Below, in pieces: positions 51,742 through 60,725 of a stretch of DNA of 64,000 bases. The stretch spans positions 1 to 64,000 of the forward strand of contig CBDANA010000008.1 in NCBI GenBank assembly GCA_965197385.1, in the 5' to 3' direction. Each line of letters starts with the position of its first letter. Positions within the stretch are counted from its first letter, which is position 1. The translations under genes and the position numbers were made by a program. The notes below the pieces were generated by a model, which saw nothing but the letters and a program-made list of their open reading frames with translations, made no database searches and was not told the DNA's origin. This stretch comes from G963667915 sp965197385. Its GTDB lineage: Bacteria > Acidobacteriota > Vicinamibacteria > Vicinamibacterales > UBA823.

Positions 51742-54101
51742 TCTCGCGTCTTCAGCACCGCGACCAGATCCAGCTGGTCGAGCTTCCGGCGCACCGACAG
51801 TCCCGACAGCGTCGCCGCCGCCAGGATCACGAGGGCTGCCAGCGCGAACGTCCGGGCCGTCACGACCAGCGGAAACCGGTAGAGCTCGGTGTCGAGTGCC
51901 GTGACGGTCAGCGCGGCGAGGCCGTACCCGAGCAGCAGCCCGACCGGAATGGCGATCAGGGTCACCACCCCGAGCTCACCGAGCAGGATGGCAGAGATCT
52001 CGGCCCGCGTGAAACCGAGCACCCTTAAACTGGCCAGCTCCCAACTGCGCTCCGAGAGGGAGATGCTCGCCGCATTGTAGACCACGCCGAACGCGATGAT
52101 GCTCGAAAACAAGATGTTGAAGAAGATCATCACGTTGAAGTTCCGCCGAAGCGTCTCGTCGAAGTTCTCGATCGCAGTCCATTTCAGGGCCACCCCCGCC
52201 ACCGCCGGCGTCTCCTTGAGCCGCGCGTACAGTTGCTCGAGCTCGAGACGGTCGACCGCCATCGACGTTCCCGACAACGTGCCCCCTTCACGCATGACGC
52301 GGCGCAGCGCGTCGATCTCCATGTAGGCCGACATGCCCATGTACTCTTCGACCAGACGATTGACGACGACCGGCCGCACCGGCCGAGCCCCTTCCAGCAC
52401 TTCCATGTACACGGTATCGCCTGGACCGACTGCCAGCAACTCGCCGAGCTTCGCCGACAGGACGAGCCCGTCCGGGGGTAGCTCGATCGGCCGAAGCGAG
52501 CGATCGACCACGCGGTGCAGGCTGGGCCGCGCGGGCAACCCGGTCACCGCCAGCTGGCGCACGCGATGGCCGGACCGCAGCCGGGCCGGGACGACGCGCA
52601 TCGGCTCGGCCGAGATCACGCCGGGCAAGTGGGCGACTTCGTGGAACGCCCGTGCGGAGGCCGGCTCGACGAAGCTCACGGTCACGTCCTGCCGCTGCGC
52701 CACCTGGAACTGCACCTCCATCAGTTCGTCCATTGCGTCGATGAAGAAGGTGCCCACGATCAAGATGGCGGCACCGAACGCAATGCCGACGATCGACGTC
52801 ACCGTCCGGAACGGCTGCCGTTGGAGGTTCCGTGCGACCATCCGCGCCGGCGGCGATAGCAGCCCCCGCAGGCCGACGCGCTCGATCCAGCTCTCGCGAT
52901 AGTCCTTTGGCGGCTCCGGGCGCATCGCTTCGGCCAGCGGCAGGCGCACCGCCTGACGGACGGCGCCCAGGGCACCGAGCACCGCCGCGGCGGCGCTCAC
53001 CGCGACACCGGTCACCACGGTGACCGGCATCAGGCGATAGATGAGGACAGGAAACCGAAAGTAGTCGCTGTACAGAGAGACGAGGCCCGAGCCGAACCAG
53101 CGGCCGGCCGCGATGCCAATCACCGTGCCCACGGCAGCGATCACCACGCCCCACTGCACGTAGTGCAGGCCGACCTCGCGGTTGGCGTAGCCGAGCGCCT
53201 TTAGCATCGCGATCTGCTCCCGCTGCACCGCGACGATCCGCGTGAGGACGACATTCAGCAGGAACGCCGCCACGCCGAGAAAGAGCAACGGAATCGCCAC
53301 GCCGAAGCTCTGGAGCTGCGTCAGCTCGCTGTCGAGATACCAGTGCGAAAACTGCAGCGAGCGGGGAATCGCTCCGAGTCCGCCGTACGGCTCGAGCAAG
53401 CGGTCGAGCCGCGCGATGACTTCCGCCTCCGACGCGCCGCGGCCGAGCCGGATTGCCACGTCATTGAACCCGCCTTCCATGTCGAACGCGGTGGCGAGCG
53501 CCCGGCGCTCCATCCAGAAGATGCCGAAGCGCGCATCGTCCGGGATGATCTCGCCGGGACGGATGCTGTAGACATACTCGGGCGACAAGGTAATTCCGAC
53601 GATCTCGAGCTTCTGCCGTCGGCCGTTGATGACCGCGGTGACCGTGTCGCCCGGCTCCAGGTCGTGCGCGAGGGCGAACGACTCGCTCACGAGGACTTCG
53701 CCGGCGCGACTGGCGTCGACGTAGCGTCCGACCCGGAAGAACAGGTCGTTCAGCATCGCCCGGCGTCGGGACGGCACCGAGATCAGTCGCCCGGTCGCCG
53801 GCTCCGCCAGGCCCGGCACATCGAGCGCGACGTCCACGACGACCCGGGTCTCGAGCTGCGCCACGCCGGGAATCTGGACGATCCGGTCTCGAAGCCGAGA
53901 GGGTGCCCGCTTGAGACTGGCAAACACGTCGGCGAACCGGTAGCGCTCGTAGTAGGCGCGCTGCGTGGCGCGCAGCGAATCGAACGCACTCAAATACATC
54001 ACGTACATCGTGACGCCGGCCGCGATGACCATCGCGATCGCGAACGCCTGTCCCTTGATCGCCCAGAGATCGCGCAGCAGTTTCCGGGTCAGCGCACGCA
54101 C
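51738..54101 (-). CDS. FtsX-family ABC transporter permease
   Basis: From GTG 54101 (GAGG 6 bases upstream) the 787-aa protein has an N-terminal helix (KGQAFAIAMVIAAGVTMYVM), a large periplasmic domain, three helices (LLFLGVAAFLLNVVLTRIVA onward), a second periplasmic domain, and three C-terminal helices ending LALAALVILAAATLSG-like sequence. Two FtsX units (QREQIAMLKALGYANREV and SWELASLRVLGFTRAEI) mark the MacB-like architecture. With the ATPase and the adaptor it forms a tripartite exporter or lipoprotein/peptide pump. The frame is open to 54218 over the ATPase gene, but that start is unlikely. Confidence 0.9.
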   Translation of the reverse strand: MRALTRKLLRDLWAIKGQAFAIAMVIAAGVTMYVMYLSAFDSLRATQRAYYERYRFADVFASLKRAPSRLRDRIVQIPGVAQLETRVVVDVALDVPGLAEPATGRLISVPSRRRAMLNDLFFRVGRYVDASRAGEVLVSESFALAHDLEPGDTVTAVINGRRQKLEIVGITLSPEYVYSIRPGEIIPDDARFGIFWMERRALATAFDMEGGFNDVAIRLGRGASEAEVIARLDRLLEPYGGLGAIPRSLQFSHWYLDSELTQLQSFGVAIPLLFLGVAAFLLNVVLTRIVAVQREQIAMLKALGYANREVGLHYVQWGVVIAAVGTVIGIAAGRWFGSGLVSLYSDYFRFPVLIYRLMPVTVVTGVAVSAAAAVLGALGAVRQAVRLPLAEAMRPEPPKDYRESWIERVGLRGLLSPPARMVARNLQRQPFRTVTSIVGIAFGAAILIVGTFFIDAMDELMEVQFQVAQRQDVTVSFVEPASARAFHEVAHLPGVISAEPMRVVPARLRSGHRVRQLAVTGLPARPSLHRVVDRSLRPIELPPDGLVLSAKLGELLAVGPGDTVYMEVLEGARPVRPVVVNRLVEEYMGMSAYMEIDALRRVMREGGTLSGTSMAVDRLELEQLYARLKETPAVAGVALKWTAIENFDETLRRNFNVMIFFNILFSSIIAFGVVYNAASISLSERSWELASLRVLGFTRAEISAILLGELGVVTLIAIPVGLLLGYGLAALTVTALDTELYRFPLVVTARTFALAALVILAAATLSGLSVRRKLDQLDLVAVLKTRE

Positions 54102-54108
54102 ATCGACC

Positions 54109-54846
<738 letters not shown>

Positions 54847-54849
54847 ATC

Positions 54850-56016
54850 TTATGGCTTCCCCATCGTCGGTCCGCCGGTCTCGAACTGGCGCGGGATTCT
54901 GTCGGCAACCGCCGGCAGCTCGGGAAACGCGCCGTGGGGCTCCGTCTGGTACCAGTAAGCGACCGTGTAGAAGTTGTCGGCGCGGTGGTTCCCGTGGCCG
55001 TGTTCGATCGTCACCTTGATCGAGTCCTGGAACACGACCGGCGATTCGGTGTGCAGCCGGTACACCATCCACTTGGCGCCGCGGTCGTCGCCCCCGTTCA
55101 CCGGATTCCCGTAGCGCTGGAACGCGAAGGTCGGTCGCGCGTTGCCGAACGGGCTAATCCCGCACCCGCCGTAGCACCAGGCGCCGAGGTAGTAGTCCTC
55201 CGAGCCGGTACCGATGATCCGCGGCGTTGTGTCGCCGTCGATCACGATCATCTCGTCGCCTTCACCCCACCAGTCACCCTGGTTCTGCAGGATGCTATGG
55301 ATCACGGCGACGTAGTGGCCCCGGCCGGTGGCGTCGAGCAGCACGTAGTTGTCAGCACCCTCCAGGTTGCGGTGCTCGTTGACCAGGTTGTCGCCGTTCA
55401 GCGCCCAGTCGGTCGTCCAGCCCGGGGTGGGCGTTCCTTGGCGATACTGCGCGTGAAAGTAGCCAATGTCGTCCGGCAACCGCTCGTGCTGCTCATAGTC
55501 GATGTTGTAGTAGAAGGCGCTGACCGTCTCGTCCCCTTCGTTCGTCACGGTGAGTCGAGCCGAGCGGCGGAACGGCATCGGAAAGAACGTGTTCAGCGCC
55601 CGCTGCGAGCCGACCGACAGCACGGCGGATTCGTAGAGAAAATACTCGCCGAACCCCAACCCGAAGAAGTCGCCGATCGGCGCCTCGACGCTCGGCGTCG
55701 CTTCGCCGTCCCAGAACATCCGCAGCACGATCTTCTTCAGGTGGTAACTCTCGGGCGTGGGGATCGTGATCCAGATGTGGCTGATGATCGCCGGGCCGTC
55801 GATCTCGGCGATCGTCCGCGTCTCACCGGCGCGGATCGGATTCTGCCAGTTGCCATCGTCGTTCGCGCCAGTCCGGTCGTGGCTCGACACGCGATGGTTC
55901 GAGTAGGTCCGCAGCACCGGCAGCGTGCTCAACTCCGACGACACGGACTGGGCGGTCGCGGGTGACGCGAGCCCGATCAGCGTCAGCGCAAGGGTCAGGT
56001 GGCTGAGCATCCTCAT
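54850..56016 (-). CDS. Secreted DUF2961/GH172-like glycoside enzyme
   Basis: From ATG 56016 (MRMLSHLTLALTLIGLASPA) a signal peptide is followed by the DUF2961 domain: SNHRVSSHDRTGANDDGNW, ISHIWITIPTPESYHLKKIV, MFWDGEATPSVEAPIGDFFG and RIIGTGSEDYYLGAWCYGG. DUF2961 proteins are glycoside hydrolase family 172, acting on fructose- or arabinose-type sugars. The product is probably periplasmic or secreted. The frame is open nine codons further up. It leads the export operon. Confidence 0.85.
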   Translation of the reverse strand: MRMLSHLTLALTLIGLASPATAQSVSSELSTLPVLRTYSNHRVSSHDRTGANDDGNWQNPIRAGETRTIAEIDGPAIISHIWITIPTPESYHLKKIVLRMFWDGEATPSVEAPIGDFFGLGFGEYFLYESAVLSVGSQRALNTFFPMPFRRSARLTVTNEGDETVSAFYYNIDYEQHERLPDDIGYFHAQYRQGTPTPGWTTDWALNGDNLVNEHRNLEGADNYVLLDATGRGHYVAVIHSILQNQGDWWGEGDEMIVIDGDTTPRIIGTGSEDYYLGAWCYGGCGISPFGNARPTFAFQRYGNPVNGGDDRGAKWMVYRLHTESPVVFQDSIKVTIEHGHGNHRADNFYTVAYWYQTEPHGAFPELPAVADRIPRQFETGGPTMGKP

Positions 56017-56029
56017 GATTCCACCTCCA

Positions 56030-56082
56030 AGGTCATCGATCATCCATCATCGATCATCCGTCATTTGTCATCTGTCATCGCC
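56030..56082. repeat. Short imperfect tandem repeat
   Basis: CATCGATCATCCATCATCGA and following CATCCGTCATTTGTCATCTG-like units form about six degenerate 7-10-bp copies between the amidohydrolase 3' end and the GH172-like gene start. The position is that gene's promoter region. Confidence 0.55.
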
Positions 56083-57343
56083 CGGCCGCCCGCAGCCGGA
56101 CAGGGTCGTAGACACGGCCGTCCTTGACGACACGCCAGATCCGCGCCGTCGCCTCGATCGCGTCGCTGGGGTCGCCCTCCACGACCACGACGTCGGCGTA
56201 CTGCCCCACGTCGATCGCCCCCAGCGTGTCGGCGCGGCCGAGCGCCCGCGCCGCCGTCGCCGTCGCACCGCGCAACGCGGCGCATGGGCTCAGCCCGCAG
56301 CGCACGAGCAGCACCAGCTCTTCGTGCAAGTCGCCCAGATCCTCCGTGTCGGTACCGGCGCCAATCGTCACCCCTCGACGGGCGGCCTCGCCCACCATAC
56401 GGCACGCCGCGTCGAATCCACGCAGCGCCCGTGCGCGGTCCTCGGCGCTCCAGCCGCGCGTCAGCGGCACCTGTCCACTCGCCAGGCGATGGCCGAGCAC
56501 GAGCGTCGGCGTCCAGACCGTGCCCGTCTCCGCGAGCCGCTGCAAGAGCCGCCCCGCGCGCGCGGACGATGGATCCAGGTGATTCGCCCAGCGTGTGTAA
56601 ATCTGGAAAAATGCGTCGGCCGTCGTGACCGGCGCCGGCCCAGACCACTCTGGCAGCAACTCGCGAAAGATGTACAGGTGTTCGACGCCGTCCACGCCAA
56701 AGTCGAGAGCCAGGGACAGCGGGACGCTGAGATGCCACGTGACCGGGAGCCCGCGGGCGTGGGCCTCCTGGATGGCGACCTGCGCGTGGGCCGCCGGCGT
56801 GCGCATGTAGAGCTTGACGAGATCGATCCCGGCGGCTGCCGCCGCAGCAACGTCACGCCGGACCGACCCGCGCGTCTGCCCCGCCAACAGGTCGAGCAGC
56901 AGCCCGACGAACAGTCGAGGCCCAGCCATCCGGCCCGCCTCGATCGCCGCGCGGGTACGGCACGCACGCTCGAGGTCGGCGCCCGGAGCGCGCACGGTGG
57001 TCACGCCGTGGGAGAGCCACCGTGCAGGAGCCGCGGACACGCTGGCCGCGTGCTGATGCAGATCGATGAGCCCCGGGATGACCACACGGCCGCCAACGTC
57101 GAGCGTCGCTGCGTCCAGGGGCAGGCGCAGATCGGCGTCGGCGCCGACCCACCCAACGACGGTGCCCTCGACGACCACGGCGCGGTCCACACCGGGAAAC
57201 GGCGTGGTGCCGGCTAGCAGCGTGGCGTGCCGGATGACAAGAAACGGCGCGGACCCGGTCGAGCCGGCCTGCGCGGCCGCGCCGCCGGTCAGGCCGGCTA
57301 GGCACGCCGCCGCGAGCAGCCCGAGGCGAAAATCCCGCTGCAT
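56075..57343 (-). CDS. Exported amidohydrolase
   Basis: The 422-aa protein begins with a signal peptide (MQRDFRLGLLAAACLAGLTG) and has the amidohydrolase metal motif PGLIDLHQHAA, a lysine in IDLVKLYMRTP, histidines in VTWHLSVPL and VEHLYIF, and the aspartate in IGAGTDTEDLGDLHEEL. The C-terminal half closes the beta-sandwich (LGAIDVGQYADVVVVEGDPS). The substrate is unknown. The first 35 bases of the gene closely match the MITE end (see 49162), so its start and signal peptide may derive from a mobile element. Confidence 0.88.
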   Translation of the reverse strand: MQRDFRLGLLAAACLAGLTGGAAAQAGSTGSAPFLVIRHATLLAGTTPFPGVDRAVVVEGTVVGWVGADADLRLPLDAATLDVGGRVVIPGLIDLHQHAASVSAAPARWLSHGVTTVRAPGADLERACRTRAAIEAGRMAGPRLFVGLLLDLLAGQTRGSVRRDVAAAAAAGIDLVKLYMRTPAAHAQVAIQEAHARGLPVTWHLSVPLSLALDFGVDGVEHLYIFRELLPEWSGPAPVTTADAFFQIYTRWANHLDPSSARAGRLLQRLAETGTVWTPTLVLGHRLASGQVPLTRGWSAEDRARALRGFDAACRMVGEAARRGVTIGAGTDTEDLGDLHEELVLLVRCGLSPCAALRGATATAARALGRADTLGAIDVGQYADVVVVEGDPSDAIEATARIWRVVKDGRVYDPVRLRAAGR

Positions 57344-57373
57344 TCGGTTCCTGACCGTAATTCGATGTGACGC

Positions 57374-57895
57374 TCAGAAGGCGAGGCGCCGCGGTTCCGC
57401 GTCGAGCGCCACGCCCTCGTGCTCGAGCAGCCAGCGCTTCCGCTCGAGGCCGCCGCCGTACCCCCTTAGCGATCCGTCCGCACCCAACACGCGATGGCAC
57501 GGCACGATGATGCTCGCAGGATTTCGGCCGACCGCCAGACCGACGGCACGGGCGCCGTTCGGGCGCCGCAGCTCCCGCGCCAGCGCGCCGTAGGAATCCG
57601 TCCGGCCAAACGGGATATCGAGCAGCGCCTGCCAGACGGACAGCTCGAAGGAGGTCCCGCGCAGATCCAGGCTGATGTCGGACGCCCGGGGCCACGCGCC
57701 GGCGAAGTACCGATCGAGCCAGTCGCCGATCGGCGCAGGTGGGTCCGGTGCGGCCTCCACGATCTCGGCATCCGGAAACCACCGGCGCCGTGTGGGGCGC
57801 GGGCACTCGAGCGCGCAGACCCCGCGCGCGGACGTCACGGCGAGGACCTCACCCAGCGGCGTGCGCAACATCGTCATCGCGATCGTCTGAGGCAT
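57374..57895 (-). CDS. ogt: O6-alkylguanine-DNA alkyltransferase
   Basis: The 173-aa protein carries the methyltransferase-1 domain with LSVWQALLDIPFGRTDSYGA, the AVGLAVGRNPASIIVPCHRV active site (PCHR with the acceptor cysteine) and GSLRGYGGGLERKRWLLEHE. It transfers alkyl groups from O6-guanine in DNA to itself. It lacks the Ada regulatory domain. A second ATG eight codons in (MTMLRTPLG) is the alternative start. Confidence 0.93.
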   Translation of the reverse strand: MPQTIAMTMLRTPLGEVLAVTSARGVCALECPRPTRRRWFPDAEIVEAAPDPPAPIGDWLDRYFAGAWPRASDISLDLRGTSFELSVWQALLDIPFGRTDSYGALARELRRPNGARAVGLAVGRNPASIIVPCHRVLGADGSLRGYGGGLERKRWLLEHEGVALDAEPRRLAF

Positions 57896-57990
57896 CGGTG
57901 GGTCACCGCGGACGCTGGACGGCCGCTATCATCGCTCGTCCGCGGGCGCTTCGGCAAGTGAGCTGGGGGGACAAAGGGGGCGCCCAACGC

Positions 57991-58896
57991 CTACTGGTTA
58001 GACGCGCCGCCGTCAGCCAGGACGGCTATCAGCGACAGCGGATCGACACGCGCGGTGTTCAAACGCACGGTCCAGTGCAGATGCGGTCCGGTCACGCGCC
58101 CGGTCGCCCCGACGTGGCCGACCAGATCGCCGGCCGCGACGCGGTCGCCTTCCGCGACGGTGATGCGCGACAGGTGCGCGAAGAAGGAATACAGCCCCAG
58201 GCCGTGATCGAGGATGACGCAGTTGCCGGAAAAATACAGGTCGCCCGCCAGCACGACCGTGCCCACGTTGGGGGCCTGCACGGGCGTCCCCGCGCCCGCC
58301 CGAAAATCGGCGCCGCTATGCGGGCTCCGTGCCTCGCCGTTGAAGACGCTTCGGCGTCCGAAAGCGCTGGTCGCTTCGCCCGGCACGGGGCGCAGGAACG
58401 GACCGGACCACTGGGGCTCCGGCGTCTGCGTCTTGAAGAGCTGCGTGGTCCGCGCCGCTTCCCGCTGGATGCGCTCGAGGACGTCGTCTGGCGGCGTCAC
58501 GTATTCGGGCGCGACCATCAGACGGCGAGTCGCGAACGCCTTGGAGACCACCGCCAGCGGATATCGCGTCTGCACCGTGGCGCCGTCCGGCGCCGTGCCG
58601 GCGATCGCCAGCAGATGCTCCCGGATGGCCACGTCCAGATCGATCCCAACCAGGCCTTCCCAGATTCGGCGGTCGCCCGTCGGCTGAAACAGCACGGCCC
58701 GGTCGAACACCCGGGCGCGCACGGCGCGCACCGGCCGGGAGAAGGTCGCCGTGACCCGGACGGCCTCGCCCGGTTGAATCGACCTGGCACGGTGTGACAC
58801 CTCGAGCCTCAGCGCTGTGTCCTGGGCCATCGCCAGCCACGCATCGGACCCGAGAAGCGCCGTGACGCAGATCAGAATCGCTGGAAGCGGTCGCAT
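57991..58896 (-). CDS. Exported M23-family (LytM) peptidase
   Basis: From ATG 58896 (MRPLPAILICVTALLGSDAW) a signal peptide is followed by a beta-rich N-terminal domain and the LytM core: HSGADFRAGAGTPVQAPNVG (zinc His and Asp), CVILDHGLGLYSFFAHLSRI and VGATGRVTGPHLHWTVRL (HxH). It should cut peptidoglycan cross-links or regulate amidases in the periplasm. The frame is open to 59082, but those residues are arginine-rich and overlap the DinB-like gene. Confidence 0.92.
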   Translation of the reverse strand: MRPLPAILICVTALLGSDAWLAMAQDTALRLEVSHRARSIQPGEAVRVTATFSRPVRAVRARVFDRAVLFQPTGDRRIWEGLVGIDLDVAIREHLLAIAGTAPDGATVQTRYPLAVVSKAFATRRLMVAPEYVTPPDDVLERIQREAARTTQLFKTQTPEPQWSGPFLRPVPGEATSAFGRRSVFNGEARSPHSGADFRAGAGTPVQAPNVGTVVLAGDLYFSGNCVILDHGLGLYSFFAHLSRITVAEGDRVAAGDLVGHVGATGRVTGPHLHWTVRLNTARVDPLSLIAVLADGGASNQ

Positions 58897-58973
58897 ACGA
58901 CGACTATCGGCGGCCGATACGCCGACCTCCAGCCGCCCCGCGCGCGTCCCGCGAACGCGCCCGGAGCCGCAGA

Positions 58974-59483
58974 CTACTGGGTGCGGGCGGTCGAGGGCAG
59001 CACGATGCACTTGAGCCGTATGTAGGTCACGAGGTTGCCGTAGTGCTCGTTGTTGTGGGCGACGTTGAACATGAGGCCCCACACCCGCGTCCGCTCACCG
59101 ACGAGCTCACCGACCTTGGCATCGGTCATCGGGGCATAGACACCGTCGCAATACTCGAACGAGGTCCTGAGCCCCTCCACCAGTGCGGCCTTCGCCGTCA
59201 CGTCCTGTTCGTAACTCGTCGAGCTCGGGTTGCTGTCGCCGGCCGCCGAGGAGCAGAAGAAGAACTGCGTGCCGGCGACATGGCCGATGAACTCGCCGAT
59301 GCTACGGACCTCCGGCGTCGGCCGGAAGCTATACTCGGCCTCCGGGACCAGCTCGGCCGTCTCGATCAAGTTCAGCCGGATGCTTTTGTAGAACTGGATC
59401 AAATGCTCCGTCACCGGATTGTCACTGTCCTGGGCCATTGCCGGCACGCTCGTCACGAGCACGGCAGCCACGAGCCACGTCAA
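58974..59483 (-). CDS. Exported DinB-family protein
   Basis: The 169-aa protein begins at TTG 59483 with GAGGAAGAAG just upstream and a signal peptide (MTWLVAAVLVTSVPAMAQ). The DinB/YfiT four-helix bundle follows: LIQFYKSIRLNLIETAELVP, FRPTPEVRSIGEFIGHVAG with one metal-type histidine, and WGLMFNVAHNNEHYGNLVTY with two more. The role is unknown; secreted members are common in Acidobacteriota. Confidence 0.85.
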   Translation of the reverse strand: MTWLVAAVLVTSVPAMAQDSDNPVTEHLIQFYKSIRLNLIETAELVPEAEYSFRPTPEVRSIGEFIGHVAGTQFFFCSSAAGDSNPSSTSYEQDVTAKAALVEGLRTSFEYCDGVYAPMTDAKVGELVGERTRVWGLMFNVAHNNEHYGNLVTYIRLKCIVLPSTARTQ

Positions 59484-59679
59484 CTTCTTCCTCGATGAGT
59501 ACTCCCTGATTGCGGCCGGGCACGCCCGGCGCGACTCCTTGCGCCGCGTCCTGCCAGCCGAGTGACTTCTCTAGCCTGACCTTACCCGATTCTGTCACAA
59601 CTGTACGCTTGGCGGGCGGGTGTAACGTGTATTCGACACTGGCCTACGTGCTGTCCCCGAGCGGCCTCGTCGTCGAGGA
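59484..59679. other. Spacer
   Basis: About 200 bases without a gene. GCCGGGCACGCCCGGC at the beginning could form a small hairpin. Confidence 0.3.
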
Positions 59680-60684
59680 TTAGCGTCTCGACGCCGAAAC
59701 CCTGCCGGCGGTCTCGAGCATCGCGTCGGTGGCCGCGCGACTCACCTCGACGAGGCGCGCCGCCACCCCGTCCCGGGATCGGGTGCCGGGGGTCGGCTGC
59801 TCGGCCATCACGACGTAGACAATCACGCCCTCCGGTCCATCCCAGAATCCCGATCGAATCCGGGTCATCGGGTCGCTGCCGAGCGATCCGCTCTTGAAGT
59901 AATGCATCCCCAGCGAGCCGTCATCCTCCGGCACTCGCAGGATCTTCCAGAGCGCGGTCACCGTGTCGCTCGAGAGCCCGGGCAGGTCGCGTGCGGCCAC
60001 TCGCTGCAGCACCGCAGCCAGCGCCGCGGCCGTGGCCTCGTTGTCGCCGGTGACGTCGCGGGCTGCGAGCATGTAGCGCCGCACCACGAGCCCGCCGAAC
60101 GCCGGATCCCGATCGTGGATGAGGCCGGTCAGCGCCTCCGGGCCGCCCAGCAGCGCGGTCGTGACGTTCGCCGCGGCGTTGTAGACCGCGTTCGACACGT
60201 CGGTGCCGCGGATCATCATCTACCCGATCCGCCGGATCGTCGCATCGGCGATCTCGGCCCGTATGTCGGCCCGGTCGTCTACCGTGAAGTGCGCGATGGC
60301 CGGGTGGGCGTCGTCGTTGACGATCGCATCGGCGCCAGACGCCGGCGCGTCGAGCGCGTCGGCATAGGCGGCGAACAGCTCGATCAGATAGGCGGTCCTG
60401 ATGGCGCTGGCCGACGCCCGGATCGTCGAGGCCTCGCGCGCGAACCAGGCCTCGCCGGTCGGTCCGCCGACCCACACGCTCAGCGCCAATCCGTCGCCGC
60501 GGCCTGGCGTGACGAGCGCGTCGAGACGCCGGTCGAGTGCCTCGACGTCGACCGTTGGCGTCGGCACCTGCGCCGGATTGGCCGATTGCGGCTCGACGGG
60601 CGGCGCGCCGTAGCCGGCCACCCACAGCCCAGCCACCAGGGCTAGCAGCTGACTCGGCCGGCTAGTCGTCCATCCAGCGCTCAT
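59680..60684 (-). pseudogene. Class A beta-lactamase-like gene split by an in-frame TAG
   Basis: The first part (60684 to 60220) begins with a signal peptide (QLLALVAGLWVAGYGA), reaches IRASASAIRTAYLIELFAAY and ends DATIRRIG then TAG (60220-60222). The same frame continues at once with MMIRGTDVSNAVYNAAANVT, holding the SxN motif, and later HYFKSGSLGSD, the KTG-like motif (KSG). Where class A enzymes have the SxxK nucleophile motif, this one reads SAIR, so the general-base lysine is missing even before the stop. It is probably an inactive relative and the gene looks dead or undergoing read-through. Confidence 0.7.
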
Positions 60685-60725
60685 GCGATCCTCCTCGTGC
60701 GCGGCCGCCGAGGCCGTTCATCAAT

